The notes beneath the pieces are model-generated. The model was not told the origin of the DNA and did no database searches. It saw only the letters and a list, made by a program, of their open reading frames with translations. 41,667 bases of DNA from Oscillospiraceae bacterium (GTDB lineage Bacteria > Bacillota > Clostridia > Oscillospirales > Acutalibacteraceae): positions 1 through 41,667 of the forward strand of contig JAKVJJ010000015.1 in assembly GCA_022487055.1 (NCBI GenBank), written 5' to 3'. This document shows, piece by piece, positions 7,263 to 15,410 of the stretch. Position 1 is the first letter of the stretch. Each line of letters starts with the position of its first letter. Position numbers and translations under genes: made by a program.

Positions 7263-10200
7263 AATACTTTACACCCGATTCAAACAGTTTTTGATCTTTC
7301 TCGCCCGGCACATTTTTATATAAATCTGTACCATGGCGCTCGCTGTGCCCCATCTTGCCCAAGATACGTCCATCCGGGCTGGTGATACCCTCCACAGCGC
7401 ATACAGAACCATTCGGGTTCCACACAATTTTTCCGCTCGGGCCGCCGCTGGGGGCTGTATACTGCGTGGCAATCTGACCATTGTGAATCAGCATGTCCAT
7501 CACTTCATCGCTTGCCACAAAGCGGCCCTCTCCGTGCGAAACTGGCACAGCAAAGACATCGCCCGGCTGCACGGCGGCAAACCATGGGGATTTCACACTG
7601 GTCATACGCGTGTAAACCATGCGGGACACATGGCGGCCAAGGGTGTTAAAAGTCAAAGTAGGCGCCTGCTCGCTCGGCTCGGTAATTTTGCCATACGGCA
7701 CCAGTCCAAGCTTAATCAGTGCCTGAAATCCATTACAAATGCCCAGCATCAGACCGTCACGCTGCTGCAGCAGACGGGCAACTTCCTCCGCAATTTTCGG
7801 GCTGCGGAAAGTTGTGGCAATAAATTTGCCGGAGCCGTCCGGTTCATCACCACCGGAGAATCCCCCTGGCAGCATGATCATCTGGCACTGGGAAATTGCC
7901 TTTGCCATGGCATCGATTGTTTCTTCAATCGCTGTCGGTGTCAGATTTTTTACAACCAGCACATCCGTCTGCGCACCAGCACGCTCAAAAGCTTTGGCGC
8001 TGTCATATTCGCAGTTTGTACCCGGAAATACCGGAATGAACACCCGCGGTTTGGCTGTACGGACGATCGGGCCCTTTTCATTGCGGATTGAATACAGCGG
8101 AATGTCCCGCGACACCGGTACTTCCTTCGCATTGCTTGGGAAAACTTCCTCAAGCGTGCCACTCCAAACCTTAATCAGGTCATCCAGCATCATATGCTGT
8201 CCACCCAGAATAAAGACCTGTTCCGGAATGGTATTGCCGACCTTCACTGCTGCTTTCGGGAAAGCAGTTCCTGTGGCGAGTTCCAGCACCAAGGCACCGC
8301 AGCGTGGTGCAAAGAGTGTCTGCGCATCCTCCATATTCCGGTCAAAGGAAACACCAATCTTATTGCCGAATGCCATCTTGGACACTGCCGCAGCAATGCC
8401 GCCTTCCTTTACCACAGAAGCGGAAAGCACCGCACCGGACGCAATCAGATTCTGTATCGTCCAGTAATAATCCCGCAGCGCATCCCACTTCGGCAGCAAC
8501 GTGTGCTCATCCACTGGCACCGGGAAAGTGATAATCTCATGGTCAAATCCCTGCAGTGCCCCCGAAAGTGTCCGGCTTGCCTGCGTCATGGTGACCGCAA
8601 AACTGACCAGTGTCGGCGGCACATCCAAATGCTCAAAAGTGCCGCTCATGCTGTCCTTTCCGCCGATAGCAGGCAGGCCTATGCCGAGCTGTGCGGACAG
8701 TGCGCCGAGCAGTGCCGCAGTCGGTTTTCCCCAGCGTTTTGGGTTCTCTGTCATGCGCTCAAAATATTCCTGAAAAGTTAAACGTGCTTTCAGCGGATTG
8801 GCACCCATTGCGCACAGTTTGGAAAGACTCTCCGTCACAGCCCACGCGGCACCATGGAATGGGCTCCATTTAAAGATACCGGGCATAAAGCCGAATGCCA
8901 TCGCCGTAGCGTCGTCGGTTTCTCCGTCTGCCGGAATTTTGGCAACCATGCCTTCTTCCGGTGTCAACTGGTATTTGCCCGCAAACGGCATCAGCACAGT
9001 GGATGCACCGATAGAGGAATCAAAACGTTCTGCCAGACCCTTTTGTCCGCAAACTTCCAGCCGGGCCAGATTTACACGGAAAGCCTCTGCCAACGGTTTG
9101 CCGCGCAGACATTCCGGAATCTGCTCCCGATAGTTTTTCTGCGGATTCACCGGCTCAATCTCTACGTCGGTTTCCTGCGTAACACCATTTGTGTCCAGAA
9201 ACGCGCGTGTGATATTGACAATTTCGTCCCCGCGCCAAAACATCTGCAGCCGTGGCTCCTCGGTTACCACTGCCACCACCGTTGCAACCAGATTTTCCTT
9301 TTCGGCTTCGGCAATAAAGCGGTCTGCATCCTTTTTATCCAGCACAACCGCCATGCGTTCCTGGCTCTCGGAAATGGACAGCTCTGTGCCGTCCAGTCCC
9401 TCATATTTCTTCGGTACCTTGTCCAAATCAATTTTCAACCCCGGAGCAAGCTCACCGATGGCAACACTGACGCCGCCCGCACCAAAGTCATTGCAGCGCT
9501 TAATCATATGTGTCACTTCCGGCTTGCGGAACATCCGCTGAATCTTACGCTCTGTCGGCGGATTGCCTTTCTGTACCTCCGCGCCGCATTCCTCCACGCT
9601 TTCCTCTGTGTGTGCTTTGCTGGAGCCAGTCGCGCCGCCAATGCCGTCACGTCCGGTCGCACCACCAAGCAGCACAATCACGTCACCGGGCTGCGGCTCG
9701 CTGCGCACCACATTGGACTTTGGAGAAGCACCAATGACAGCGCCGATTTCCATGCGCTTTGCCACATAGCCGGCATCATAAAATTCGTGCACCTGACCGG
9801 TCGCCAAGCCAATCTGGTTGCCGTAAGAGGAATAGCCGTGTGCCGCGCCGGTCGTAATCTTGCGGCTGGGCAGCTTTCCGCGCAGAGTATCCTTTACCGG
9901 AACACGCGGGTCGCCGCTGCCGGTCACACGCATTGCCTGATAGACATAGGCCCGCCCGGAAAGCGGGTCGCGGATAGCACCGCCAAGACAGGTTGCCGCA
10001 CCGCCGAAAGGTTCAATTTCCGTTGGATGGTTATGTGTTTCGTTTTTAAACTGCACCAGCCATTTTTCAGCCTTGCCGTCAATGGTCACCGGCACCTCAA
10101 TGGAGCAGGCATTGATTTCCTCGCTCTGGTCAAGGTCTGGCACCATGCCGCGCTTTTTCAACACTTTCATGCCAATAACCGCCATATCCATGAGTGAAAC

Positions 10201-11010
10201 CGGCCGCTTAGTATCTTTTCCGTAAACTTCGTCCCGCACATCATAGTAAGCTTTCAGCGCCTGCTCAATCACATCACTGACTGCACTTTCTTCCACTGAA
10301 ATTTTCTTTAGTTTCGTACTGAAAGTGGTGTGGCGGCAGTGGTCACTCCAGTAAGTGTCAATTACCCGCAGCTCGGTGACAGATGGATTGCGCTGTTCTT
10401 CATCGCGGAAATAGTCACGCACGAAGTACAAGTCTTCCATTGTCATGGCAAAGCCCATAGAGGCATAGTAGGATTTCATTTCCGCATCGTCCCATGCCAT
10501 GAAGCCCTGCACACGCTGCACATCTGCCGGACGCTGCACCCGCATCTGCAGACTTTCCGGTTTGTCCATGGAGGCCGGACGGCTCTCTACCGGATTGATA
10601 AGATAGTCCTCCATCCGTGTGAAGTCATCCTCTGAAAGATTTCCTTGCACCGCAATTACCTTTGCAGTCATTACCTGTGGGCGCTCGCCTTGTGTCAGAA
10701 GCTGCACACACTGAGCCGCACTGTCCGCACGCTGGTCATACTGCCCCGGCAGATACTCCATGGCGAAGCTCTGCCAGCCCTCCAGCGGGCAGTCCTCATC
10801 ATAAACCGTGTCCTGATTCGGTTCAGACAGAATCGTATCGCGTGCTTTTGCAAATTCTTCCGCTGACAGGCCGGAAATATCATAGCGGTTAATCATCCGC
10901 AGTGCCGTGATTTTCAGTCCAAGGTTCTGTACCAAGTCGTCCCTCATCTGCTGTGCTTCCACGTCGAAGCCGGGCTTCTTTTCTACAAAAACTCTGCTAA
11001 CGTTAGCCAT
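7255..11010 (-). CDS. purL: Phosphoribosylformylglycinamidine synthase, single-chain
   Basis: 1251 residues, the long single-polypeptide form in which synthetase and glutaminase are fused (Bacillus uses three separate chains, PurS/PurQ/PurL). It makes FGAM from FGAR, glutamine and ATP, step four of purine synthesis. Visible markers are DTYWSDHCRHTTF and FKNETHNHPTEIEPFGGAATCLGG in the first synthetase half, GGKDSMSGTF in the second, and a class I glutaminase domain with PGTNCEYD, GGFSGGDEPDGSG, the nucleophile C1092 in MLGICNGFQ, and H1159/E1161 in VSHGEGRF. The ATG at 11010 is followed by a short N-terminal PurS-like region. alr overlaps its 3' end. No other pur gene is in the window, so it stands apart from the pathway operon. 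Confidence 0.96.
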   Translation of the reverse strand: MANVSRVFVEKKPGFDVEAQQMRDDLVQNLGLKITALRMINRYDISGLSAEEFAKARDTILSEPNQDTVYDEDCPLEGWQSFAMEYLPGQYDQRADSAAQCVQLLTQGERPQVMTAKVIAVQGNLSEDDFTRMEDYLINPVESRPASMDKPESLQMRVQRPADVQRVQGFMAWDDAEMKSYYASMGFAMTMEDLYFVRDYFRDEEQRNPSVTELRVIDTYWSDHCRHTTFSTKLKKISVEESAVSDVIEQALKAYYDVRDEVYGKDTKRPVSLMDMAVIGMKVLKKRGMVPDLDQSEEINACSIEVPVTIDGKAEKWLVQFKNETHNHPTEIEPFGGAATCLGGAIRDPLSGRAYVYQAMRVTGSGDPRVPVKDTLRGKLPSRKITTGAAHGYSSYGNQIGLATGQVHEFYDAGYVAKRMEIGAVIGASPKSNVVRSEPQPGDVIVLLGGATGRDGIGGATGSSKAHTEESVEECGAEVQKGNPPTERKIQRMFRKPEVTHMIKRCNDFGAGGVSVAIGELAPGLKIDLDKVPKKYEGLDGTELSISESQERMAVVLDKKDADRFIAEAEKENLVATVVAVVTEEPRLQMFWRGDEIVNITRAFLDTNGVTQETDVEIEPVNPQKNYREQIPECLRGKPLAEAFRVNLARLEVCGQKGLAERFDSSIGASTVLMPFAGKYQLTPEEGMVAKIPADGETDDATAMAFGFMPGIFKWSPFHGAAWAVTESLSKLCAMGANPLKARLTFQEYFERMTENPKRWGKPTAALLGALSAQLGIGLPAIGGKDSMSGTFEHLDVPPTLVSFAVTMTQASRTLSGALQGFDHEIITFPVPVDEHTLLPKWDALRDYYWTIQNLIASGAVLSASVVKEGGIAAAVSKMAFGNKIGVSFDRNMEDAQTLFAPRCGALVLELATGTAFPKAAVKVGNTIPEQVFILGGQHMMLDDLIKVWSGTLEEVFPSNAKEVPVSRDIPLYSIRNEKGPIVRTAKPRVFIPVFPGTNCEYDSAKAFERAGAQTDVLVVKNLTPTAIEETIDAMAKAISQCQMIMLPGGFSGGDEPDGSGKFIATTFRSPKIAEEVARLLQQRDGLMLGICNGFQALIKLGLVPYGKITEPSEQAPTLTFNTLGRHVSRMVYTRMTSVKSPWFAAVQPGDVFAVPVSHGEGRFVASDEVMDMLIHNGQIATQYTAPSGGPSGKIVWNPNGSVCAVEGITSPDGRILGKMGHSERHGTDLYKNVPGEKDQKLFESGVKYFE

Positions 11011-11126
11011 CTTTTCCCCCGTTCTGCCGGATGACCGGCTGACTGCTTGTTTTACCCGTAGTTATTCTAACATAAATAAGGGGTTATTAAAAGAGATAAA
11101 CGCAGAAAAGGAATTTTAAAAGCACG

Positions 11127-11165
11127 CCGCTTCATTTTAAAACAGGCAGACACAAGATGAAGCGG
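11127..11165 (-). terminator. Probable terminator between crcB and purL
   Basis: CCGCTTCAT (11127-11135) and ATGAAGCGG (11157-11165) form a perfect 9-bp stem with a 21-nt loop. Minus-strand reading continues into CGTGCTTTT. The loop is long, so efficiency is uncertain. Confidence 0.45.
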
Positions 11166-11202
11166 AAAGCACCGCTAAAGTGCAGCTATGCTCCCTCAGA
11201 AT

Positions 11203-11571
11203 TTACGCAGCCGTCCGGCTGATACAAGACCCCAACCACTGTCCCAGTAGCACACCCAGCAGGCAAAATCCAACACTTGCCGCCGCATTCAGAATGCCAA
11301 GCACCAGGTTTTCGCCCTTTAAAAGCTGTATCGTATCCAGTGAAAAAGTAGAGAAGGTGGTAAATCCGCCGCAGACACCGGTTTTTAGGAAAAAGACAGC
11401 ATTTGCTGGCAAAGACGGCATCGACGTAACCATTCCAATCAGCACCGCACCAGAAAAATTGATAAGCAATGTCATCAACGGAAACTGCACAGCAACCGGT
11501 ATCAACCCCAGCAAATAGCGAAACACCGCACCAACTGCACCGCCGGCAGCCACTAGCAAACATACTTCCAT
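11203..11571 (-). CDS. crcB: CrcB/Fluc fluoride ion channel
   Basis: 122 residues with four hydrophobic helices. It carries the family signatures GGAVGAVFRYLLG at the N-terminus, LLINFSGAVLIG in helix 2 and GGFTTFSTFS in helix 3, where the two Phe and the Ser/Thr track line the pore. Fluc proteins export fluoride as dual-topology dimers. Many Firmicutes carry two adjacent copies forming a heterodimer; only one is here, so a homodimer or a distant partner is implied. The ATG at 11571 follows GAGGGACAAG. I looked for a fluoride riboswitch in the upstream 100 nt and found none. Confidence 0.92.
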   Translation of the reverse strand: MEVCLLVAAGGAVGAVFRYLLGLIPVAVQFPLMTLLINFSGAVLIGMVTSMPSLPANAVFFLKTGVCGGFTTFSTFSLDTIQLLKGENLVLGILNAAASVGFCLLGVLLGQWLGSCISRTAA

Positions 11572-11686
11572 TCTTGTCCCTCTTTCTTTGCCCTCTCAAA
11601 TTAAGACCAACTGTTACAATTTTAACATAAAAATCGGAAGCAAAAAAGCCCTTGTCTGCAGGTTTCGACATTTCTCCAAAGCACAC

Positions 11687-11714
11687 AAAAAAAGGACTGC
11701 CAAAGCAGTCCTTT
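11687..11714 (-). terminator. Terminator after the radical SAM gene
   Basis: AAAGGACTGC (11691-11700) and GCAGTCCTTT (11705-11714) form a perfect 10-bp stem with a 4-nt loop. The minus strand then runs into a T tract (the A run at 11687-11693 on the plus strand). Confidence 0.85.
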
Positions 11715-11725
11715 CCTATAATTAT

Positions 11726-13225
11726 TTATTTCTTCTGCTCAGCCGCTTTTTTGGCAGCAACCTTTGCATTGTCTTCCGCAATATCTTCAGCAATGACATC
11801 ACGCATCAGGCGAGTCTTACTGTGGTCAATGCGGTTTTCCGGCAGAATAGTGTTTTCACAGCCAAGGCCATGCTTATTGCCTTCGCTGCTCACCCACAGG
11901 CGGTCAGCCACCGGCTTCCATTCCTTTGCGCGTGCCTCGCACTTTGCACACAAATCATGCACATCTTCCGGCTTCACAAGGTCAGTGGAATGTGCATCGG
12001 TTGCCTTAACAACTTGCTCAAGCCGATACGGATTATCCAGCAGCGGGCAAGGGCGCAGCATATTTTCGTTGAACGGCTGGTTCTTGTGGTACTCCATAAA
12101 GAGCGGAGAACAGTAAGCTTCCAGCAGCGTTTTGTCGTGAATATTGGAATCACTGTAATGAATGAACACACAGGGGTCAATATCGCCGTTTGCATTGATG
12201 TGCAGATAATAACGACCACCTGCAATACAGCCATAAACGTATTCGCCGTCAAGGAAGAAGTCCAGTGTAAAGAGTTCCTTATATTCACGGAATTTACGAA
12301 TCTGATGATACATCTTCTCACGTTTGTCGGCCGGAACCATCAGCTCAACCGGAGAATCCGCGCCAACTGGCATATAAGTGAAGAACCATGCAAACAGAGA
12401 ACCCTGATCAATCAGCCAGTCAAAGAATTTTTCATCGCTGACAGCATCAACATTCTGGCTGGTGTAGCAGCAGGAAATACCGAAAGGCAGCTTATGATTT
12501 CGCAGAATTTCCATTGCCTTCATAACTTTCTGGAAAGTACCTGTGCCGCGGCGTGCATCTGTAGTAGCTTCGCTGCCTTCAACACTGATGGCCGGGACAA
12601 AGTTGCCGACACGCAGCATATCTTCCGCAAACTTGTCATCAATCAGTGTGGAGTTTGTGAAGCAAAGGAACACACAGTCGGAGTGCTTCTCGCACAGTTT
12701 AATGATGTCGTCTTTGCGCACAAGCGGTTCACCGCCGGTGTAGATATACATATAAGTGCCCATAGCAACACCCTGATTGATGATGTCGTCAATCTCATCA
12801 AAAGTCAGGTTGAGCTTGTTTCCGTATTCAGCAGCCCAGCAGCCGGTGCAGTGCAGATTGCAGGCACTGGTCGGGTCCAGCAGAATCGTCCACGGCACAT
12901 TGCAGCCGTATTTCTTGCGCACTTCATCCTGCTTTTTGCCGCCAATCAGAGTGGCGTTCACAATGAAGTTGGAGAAAACGGTCTGGAGAACGTGCAGGTC
13001 AACAACATCCCACAGCTTCTTAATCAACTTAAACCAGTTGTTGTCCGGGTTGTCGATGAAACGGTGGAACATCTCACGCTGTCCCTTGTACATATTGTCC
13101 TTGTCAAACTTGTCAATCATGTCGAGCAGTTTGGGGATGTTTTTATCGGGGTCCTTGCCCAGATAACTCAGCGCTTGCTTAATGCCGAATTTCTGAAGCT
13201 GCTCCTTGATTCCATAATCTGCCAT
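11726..13225 (-). CDS. Radical SAM protein with cysteine-rich C-terminal region
   Basis: 499 residues. An N-terminal helical part of about 110 residues leads into NVPWT (109-113) and the radical SAM cluster motif CNLHCTGC (C122, C126, C129), then YTGGEP (the GGE SAM-binding motif, about 162-167). Further Cys residues in GDIDPCVF, RPCPLLDNPYR and DLCAKCEAR suggest a SPASM-like auxiliary cluster region. The tail is Lys/Ala-rich. It should be an anaerobic SAM-cleaving enzyme; the substrate is not recognisable. The ATG at 13225 follows GGAGG by 10 nt; the frame continues 31 codons upstream but into the promoter. The DtxR-type regulator gene lies 205 nt upstream on the same strand. A cysteine-less paralogue is at 17260-18309. 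Confidence 0.85.
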   Translation of the reverse strand: MADYGIKEQLQKFGIKQALSYLGKDPDKNIPKLLDMIDKFDKDNMYKGQREMFHRFIDNPDNNWFKLIKKLWDVVDLHVLQTVFSNFIVNATLIGGKKQDEVRKKYGCNVPWTILLDPTSACNLHCTGCWAAEYGNKLNLTFDEIDDIINQGVAMGTYMYIYTGGEPLVRKDDIIKLCEKHSDCVFLCFTNSTLIDDKFAEDMLRVGNFVPAISVEGSEATTDARRGTGTFQKVMKAMEILRNHKLPFGISCCYTSQNVDAVSDEKFFDWLIDQGSLFAWFFTYMPVGADSPVELMVPADKREKMYHQIRKFREYKELFTLDFFLDGEYVYGCIAGGRYYLHINANGDIDPCVFIHYSDSNIHDKTLLEAYCSPLFMEYHKNQPFNENMLRPCPLLDNPYRLEQVVKATDAHSTDLVKPEDVHDLCAKCEARAKEWKPVADRLWVSSEGNKHGLGCENTILPENRIDHSKTRLMRDVIAEDIAEDNAKVAAKKAAEQKK

Positions 13226-13333
13226 TCTTTCATTTCCTCCTAAAACAAAATAAAAATTAGAATAAATTAGAAAAGCACTGCACTTCTTCTGGTCTGTACA
13301 GAAAATGCTCTTATCCATCCGATTACGAGTTCA

Positions 13334-13362
13334 ATTATAGGAATGAAAACACCTTTTGTCCT
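13334..13362 (-). promoter_or_regulatory. Promoter for the radical SAM gene
   Basis: On the minus strand AGGACA (13362-13357), 17 bp and TATAAT (13339-13334). The -35 box is imperfect and is overlapped by a palindrome at 13355-13370, so repression is plausible. Confidence 0.5.
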
Positions 13363-13370
13363 TAGACAAC
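13355..13370. promoter_or_regulatory. MntR-box-like palindrome over the -35 region
   Basis: TTTGTCCTTAGACAAC contains the perfect inverted repeat TTGTC-CTTA-GACAA (13356-13369). It resembles the Bacillus MntR operator TTTGCCTTAAGGCAAA in length, symmetry and outer bases. A DtxR-family gene starts 435 nt away. Confidence 0.4.
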
Positions 13371-13430
13371 CTGAAAATAAAGTCAGAAAGTATGACAGAT
13401 TAAAGAAATTGTCATAAAGGCCGATTGCTA

Positions 13431-13805
13431 TTATCGTTTACCTGTTTGTTCCAGATATTCGCGCAGGCGGTCGAATGTTTCCTCACTGATGTCGTGTTCC
13501 ACCCGGCAGGCATCTTCCGCAGCGGTTTTGTCATTCACACCCAGTGAAATGAAAAAGGAAGTGAGCAGCCTGTGCCGGGCATAAATATTTTCGGCGGTTT
13601 TTCTGCCGGAGTCCGTCAGCGTAATCAGGCCGCTGTCCTCCATGATGATGCTGCCATCCTGCCGGAGCAGTGACATCGCGCGGCTGACGCTCGGTTTGCT
13701 GAAGTCCATCTCGCGTGCAATATCCACAGAGCGCACATAGCCGTTGCGGTTCTGCAGGATAAGGATGGTTTCCAGATAATTCTCCCTAGATTCCTGCACT
13801 TTCAA
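13431..13805 (-). CDS. DtxR/MntR-family metal-dependent repressor, short form
   Basis: 124 residues: a winged helix (about 5-65, with SKPSVSRAMSLL as the recognition region) and a dimerisation/metal domain, without the C-terminal SH3-like domain of DtxR itself. Aligned by eye to Bacillus MntR, the metal ligands are N9 (for D8), E12, H78, C100 (for E99), E103 and H104. The CxxEH pattern is closer to iron-sensing DtxR/IdeR, so the metal is uncertain. The start is TTG at 13805, nine nt after AAGGGA; a GTG two codons later is the alternative. It is divergent from the LacI-type gene, and its closest downstream gene is the radical SAM enzyme. Confidence 0.85.
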   Translation of the reverse strand: MKVQESRENYLETILILQNRNGYVRSVDIAREMDFSKPSVSRAMSLLRQDGSIIMEDSGLITLTDSGRKTAENIYARHRLLTSFFISLGVNDKTAAEDACRVEHDISEETFDRLREYLEQTGKR

Positions 13806-13826
13806 AGCAAATCGTCCCTTTCTGCT

Positions 13827-13858
13827 GTGCAGGATTCCATGACATCCAATACCTGCAC
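13827..13858 (-). promoter_or_regulatory. Inverted repeat in the DtxR-family gene leader
   Basis: GTGCAGG (13827-13833) and CCTGCAC (13852-13858) are a perfect inverted repeat with an 18-nt spacer. It lies between the promoter and the TTG start. It may be an RNA hairpin or an operator. Confidence 0.3.
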
Positions 13859-13870
13859 ATTTTACATTTT

Positions 13871-13899
13871 ATTTTAACAAAGTAACTGCCAAAATGCAA
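13871..13899 (-). promoter_or_regulatory. Promoter for the DtxR-family gene
   Basis: TTGCAT (13899-13894), 17 bp and TAAAAT (13876-13871) on the minus strand. Its -35 is overlapped by a LacI-operator-like sequence. Confidence 0.55.
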
Positions 13900-13908
13900 G
13901 CCGTTTCA
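13895..13908. promoter_or_regulatory. LacI-family operator-like site
   Basis: TGCAAGCCGTTTCA fits TGNAA-N4-TTNCA, the symmetric core of LacI/CcpA-type operators, except that the centre is CC rather than CG. It overlaps the -35 of the DtxR-family promoter and lies about 40 bp upstream of the LacI-type gene's own -35. Confidence 0.4.
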
Positions 13909-13920
13909 CATATCATATGT
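13908..13920. promoter_or_regulatory. Perfect 13-bp palindrome in the divergent control region
   Basis: ACATATCATATGT is a perfect inverted repeat around a single central base. It directly abuts the LacI-operator-like site, between the two divergent promoters. Confidence 0.4.
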
Positions 13921-13946
13921 TTTTTTGCACCGTGTGATGACAAAAT

Positions 13947-13984
13947 TTGACTTTTTACAGGAATTCACTATACTATACTATAAT
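13947..13984 (+). promoter_or_regulatory. Promoter for the LacI-family gene with three phased -10 boxes
   Basis: TTGACT (13947-13952) is followed after 16 bp by TATACT (13969-13974). TATACT (13974-13979) and TATAAT (13979-13984) then follow at 5-bp steps. The first is at the best distance from the -35. Confidence 0.6.
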
Positions 13985-14057
13985 AAGTTTATGTTATAAG
14001 GAATTTTATACAGAAATATTCCATTTTTCTGCTTGTTTGATTGAGGAGGTCCTCCCT

Positions 14058-15104
14058 GTGCGCAATACCACACACGGTTTCGGCCACAAAGCAATTACCA
14101 TCTACGATATATCCAAGCTCGCCCGTGTTTCCCCCGCCACAGTTTCCCGTGTCATCAGCGGCAGCGCGAGAGTTTCGGAAGAAAAAAAGCAGGCTGTGCT
14201 GCTGGCAATGAAAATTTCCGGCTTTACGCCAAATGTGCTGGCGCAAAGTCTGGCCGGCAGTGGCTCCCACACCATTGGCTTTATCGTACCGGATATTAAG
14301 AATCCGTATTTCTCCAGCATCTATTATCATGTGGAACTGCTTGCTTCTCAAAATGGTTATGCAGTTCTGTTGGCAAACTCCCGCGGCATTTTACAGAATG
14401 AAAGTCAGATTCTCAGCACACTGACCAGCAGACACGCGGATGCCATTGTCTTTATGGGCGGCCGCATTGACTCCTGCCTTTGCGGGAAGAAGGAACTGTT
14501 GGAATTGGAGCAGACAGACCAGTTCGTGCCGCTTCTGCTTACCTCGCGTGTGCAGGAAAGCAGTCTGCCGCAGATTTACTCCTGTGAAGAAGGCACTCTC
14601 TATGCACTGATGCAACACTTGAAAGAACAGGGATGCAAAACCTTTGCAATTCTCGGCGGCAGTGGAGATGTGCGCGTTGCACATCAGCGCAAAAAGCTCC
14701 TGCTGATGTATGGGCATCAGGTGGGGATGGAATCCAGACCAGAATGGGATATTACCGATACATCTTTTTCTATTGAGGGCGGAAAACAGGCTGCTACAGA
14801 ACTGCTGGAAGCATCAGAACTGCCGGATGCCGCCTGTTGCCTGAATGATATGGTTGCTGTTGGTGCACTGCAGCAATTCCGCAGCAAAGGAATACAGATT
14901 CCGCAGGACATTCTTTTAACTGGATTTGACGGAGAATTTTTAAGTGACATTGCTTATCCCGGCATTACTACGGCCGAATTTGATTATAAAGACTTTGCAC
15001 AGCAAATGTTTGATTTGCTGCTCAAACGCATTCACCATGAGCCTTGTGCGCAAATCACAGAAATTTATCCGCATCTAACCATTCGCGGCAGCACCACACG
15101 CTGA
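14058..15104 (+). CDS. LacI-family transcriptional regulator
   Basis: 348 residues. The N-terminal helix-turn-helix reads ITIYDISKLARVSPATVSRVI (about 13-33), followed by the hinge helix with PNVLAQSLAG. A periplasmic-binding-protein-like sugar-sensing domain follows (GFIVPDIKNPYFSS, ACCLNDMVAVGAL, LTGFDGEF). Such proteins repress or activate sugar-use genes in response to a small ligand. The start is GTG at 14058 after GAGGAGG; the longer frame from 13947 begins inside the promoter. No sugar transporter or hydrolase gene is next to it, so the target is unknown; an operator-like site in its own upstream region suggests local control. Ten residues precede the HTH, slightly more than usual. Confidence 0.9.
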   Translation: MRNTTHGFGHKAITIYDISKLARVSPATVSRVISGSARVSEEKKQAVLLAMKISGFTPNVLAQSLAGSGSHTIGFIVPDIKNPYFSSIYYHVELLASQNGYAVLLANSRGILQNESQILSTLTSRHADAIVFMGGRIDSCLCGKKELLELEQTDQFVPLLLTSRVQESSLPQIYSCEEGTLYALMQHLKEQGCKTFAILGGSGDVRVAHQRKKLLLMYGHQVGMESRPEWDITDTSFSIEGGKQAATELLEASELPDAACCLNDMVAVGALQQFRSKGIQIPQDILLTGFDGEFLSDIAYPGITTAEFDYKDFAQQMFDLLLKRIHHEPCAQITEIYPHLTIRGSTTR

Positions 15105-15194
15105 GAAAAATCACTTCGGCAGCATGATAAATTTCAAATGCGGCTGTCCCCTTGAACATTAACCAACGTGATTGCTGAAAATCAACAATAAACA

Positions 15195-15224
15195 GCGGCC
15201 ATGTGTTTTTAATCACATGACCGC
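15195..15224. other. Hairpin downstream of the LacI-family gene
   Basis: GCGG-C-CATGTG and CACATG-A-CCGC form a 10-bp stem with one C/A mismatch and a TTTTTAAT loop. There is no T tract on the plus side and only a weak one on the minus side, so it may be a backup terminator for either strand. The rest of 15105-15245 shows nothing further. Confidence 0.3.
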
Positions 15225-15245
15225 ATAATCGAGATAAGAAATAAC

Positions 15246-15279
15246 CCTCAAGCGCCTGTCAACTTCAAGGCGTTTGAGG
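15246..15279 (-). terminator. Terminator after the tRNA unit
   Basis: CCTCAAGCGCC (15246-15256) and GGCGTTTGAGG (15269-15279) pair over 11 positions, with one G-T pair. On the minus strand it lies 10 nt after the tRNA-Gln CCA end and runs into GTTATTTCTT. Confidence 0.65.
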
Positions 15280-15289
15280 ATTTCTCATT

Positions 15290-15364
15290 TGGTTGGGCTG
15301 GCGGGATTCGGACCCACGCATGATGGAGTCAAAGTCCATTGCCTTACCGCTTGGCTACAGCCCA
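15290..15364 (-). tRNA. tRNA-Gln (anticodon TTG)
   Basis: 75 nt including an encoded CCA. The acceptor TGGGCTG pairs with CAGCCCA. The anticodon stem ATGGA/TCCAT holds the loop CTTTGAC, anticodon TTG. The T loop reads GTCCGAAT rather than the usual TTCGAAT. It is last in the four-tRNA unit. Confidence 0.95.
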
Positions 15365-15410
15365 ATATAAAAATGCGGAGCGTGGAAAATTCCATGCCCC
15401 GTATCATGTG

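Noticed and set aside
8854-10197. A 447-codon plus-strand open frame and several neighbours opposite purL
   Set aside because: They are antisense shadows of purL, whose protein is fully conserved. Their His/Cys-rich composition shows no family features.
11572-11690. Fluoride riboswitch before crcB
   Set aside because: The conserved riboswitch core is not present in the upstream sequence.
11588-13243. A 551-codon plus-strand open frame opposite the radical SAM gene
   Set aside because: It is antisense to a protein with clear CxxxCxxC and GGE motifs and has no recognisable domain.
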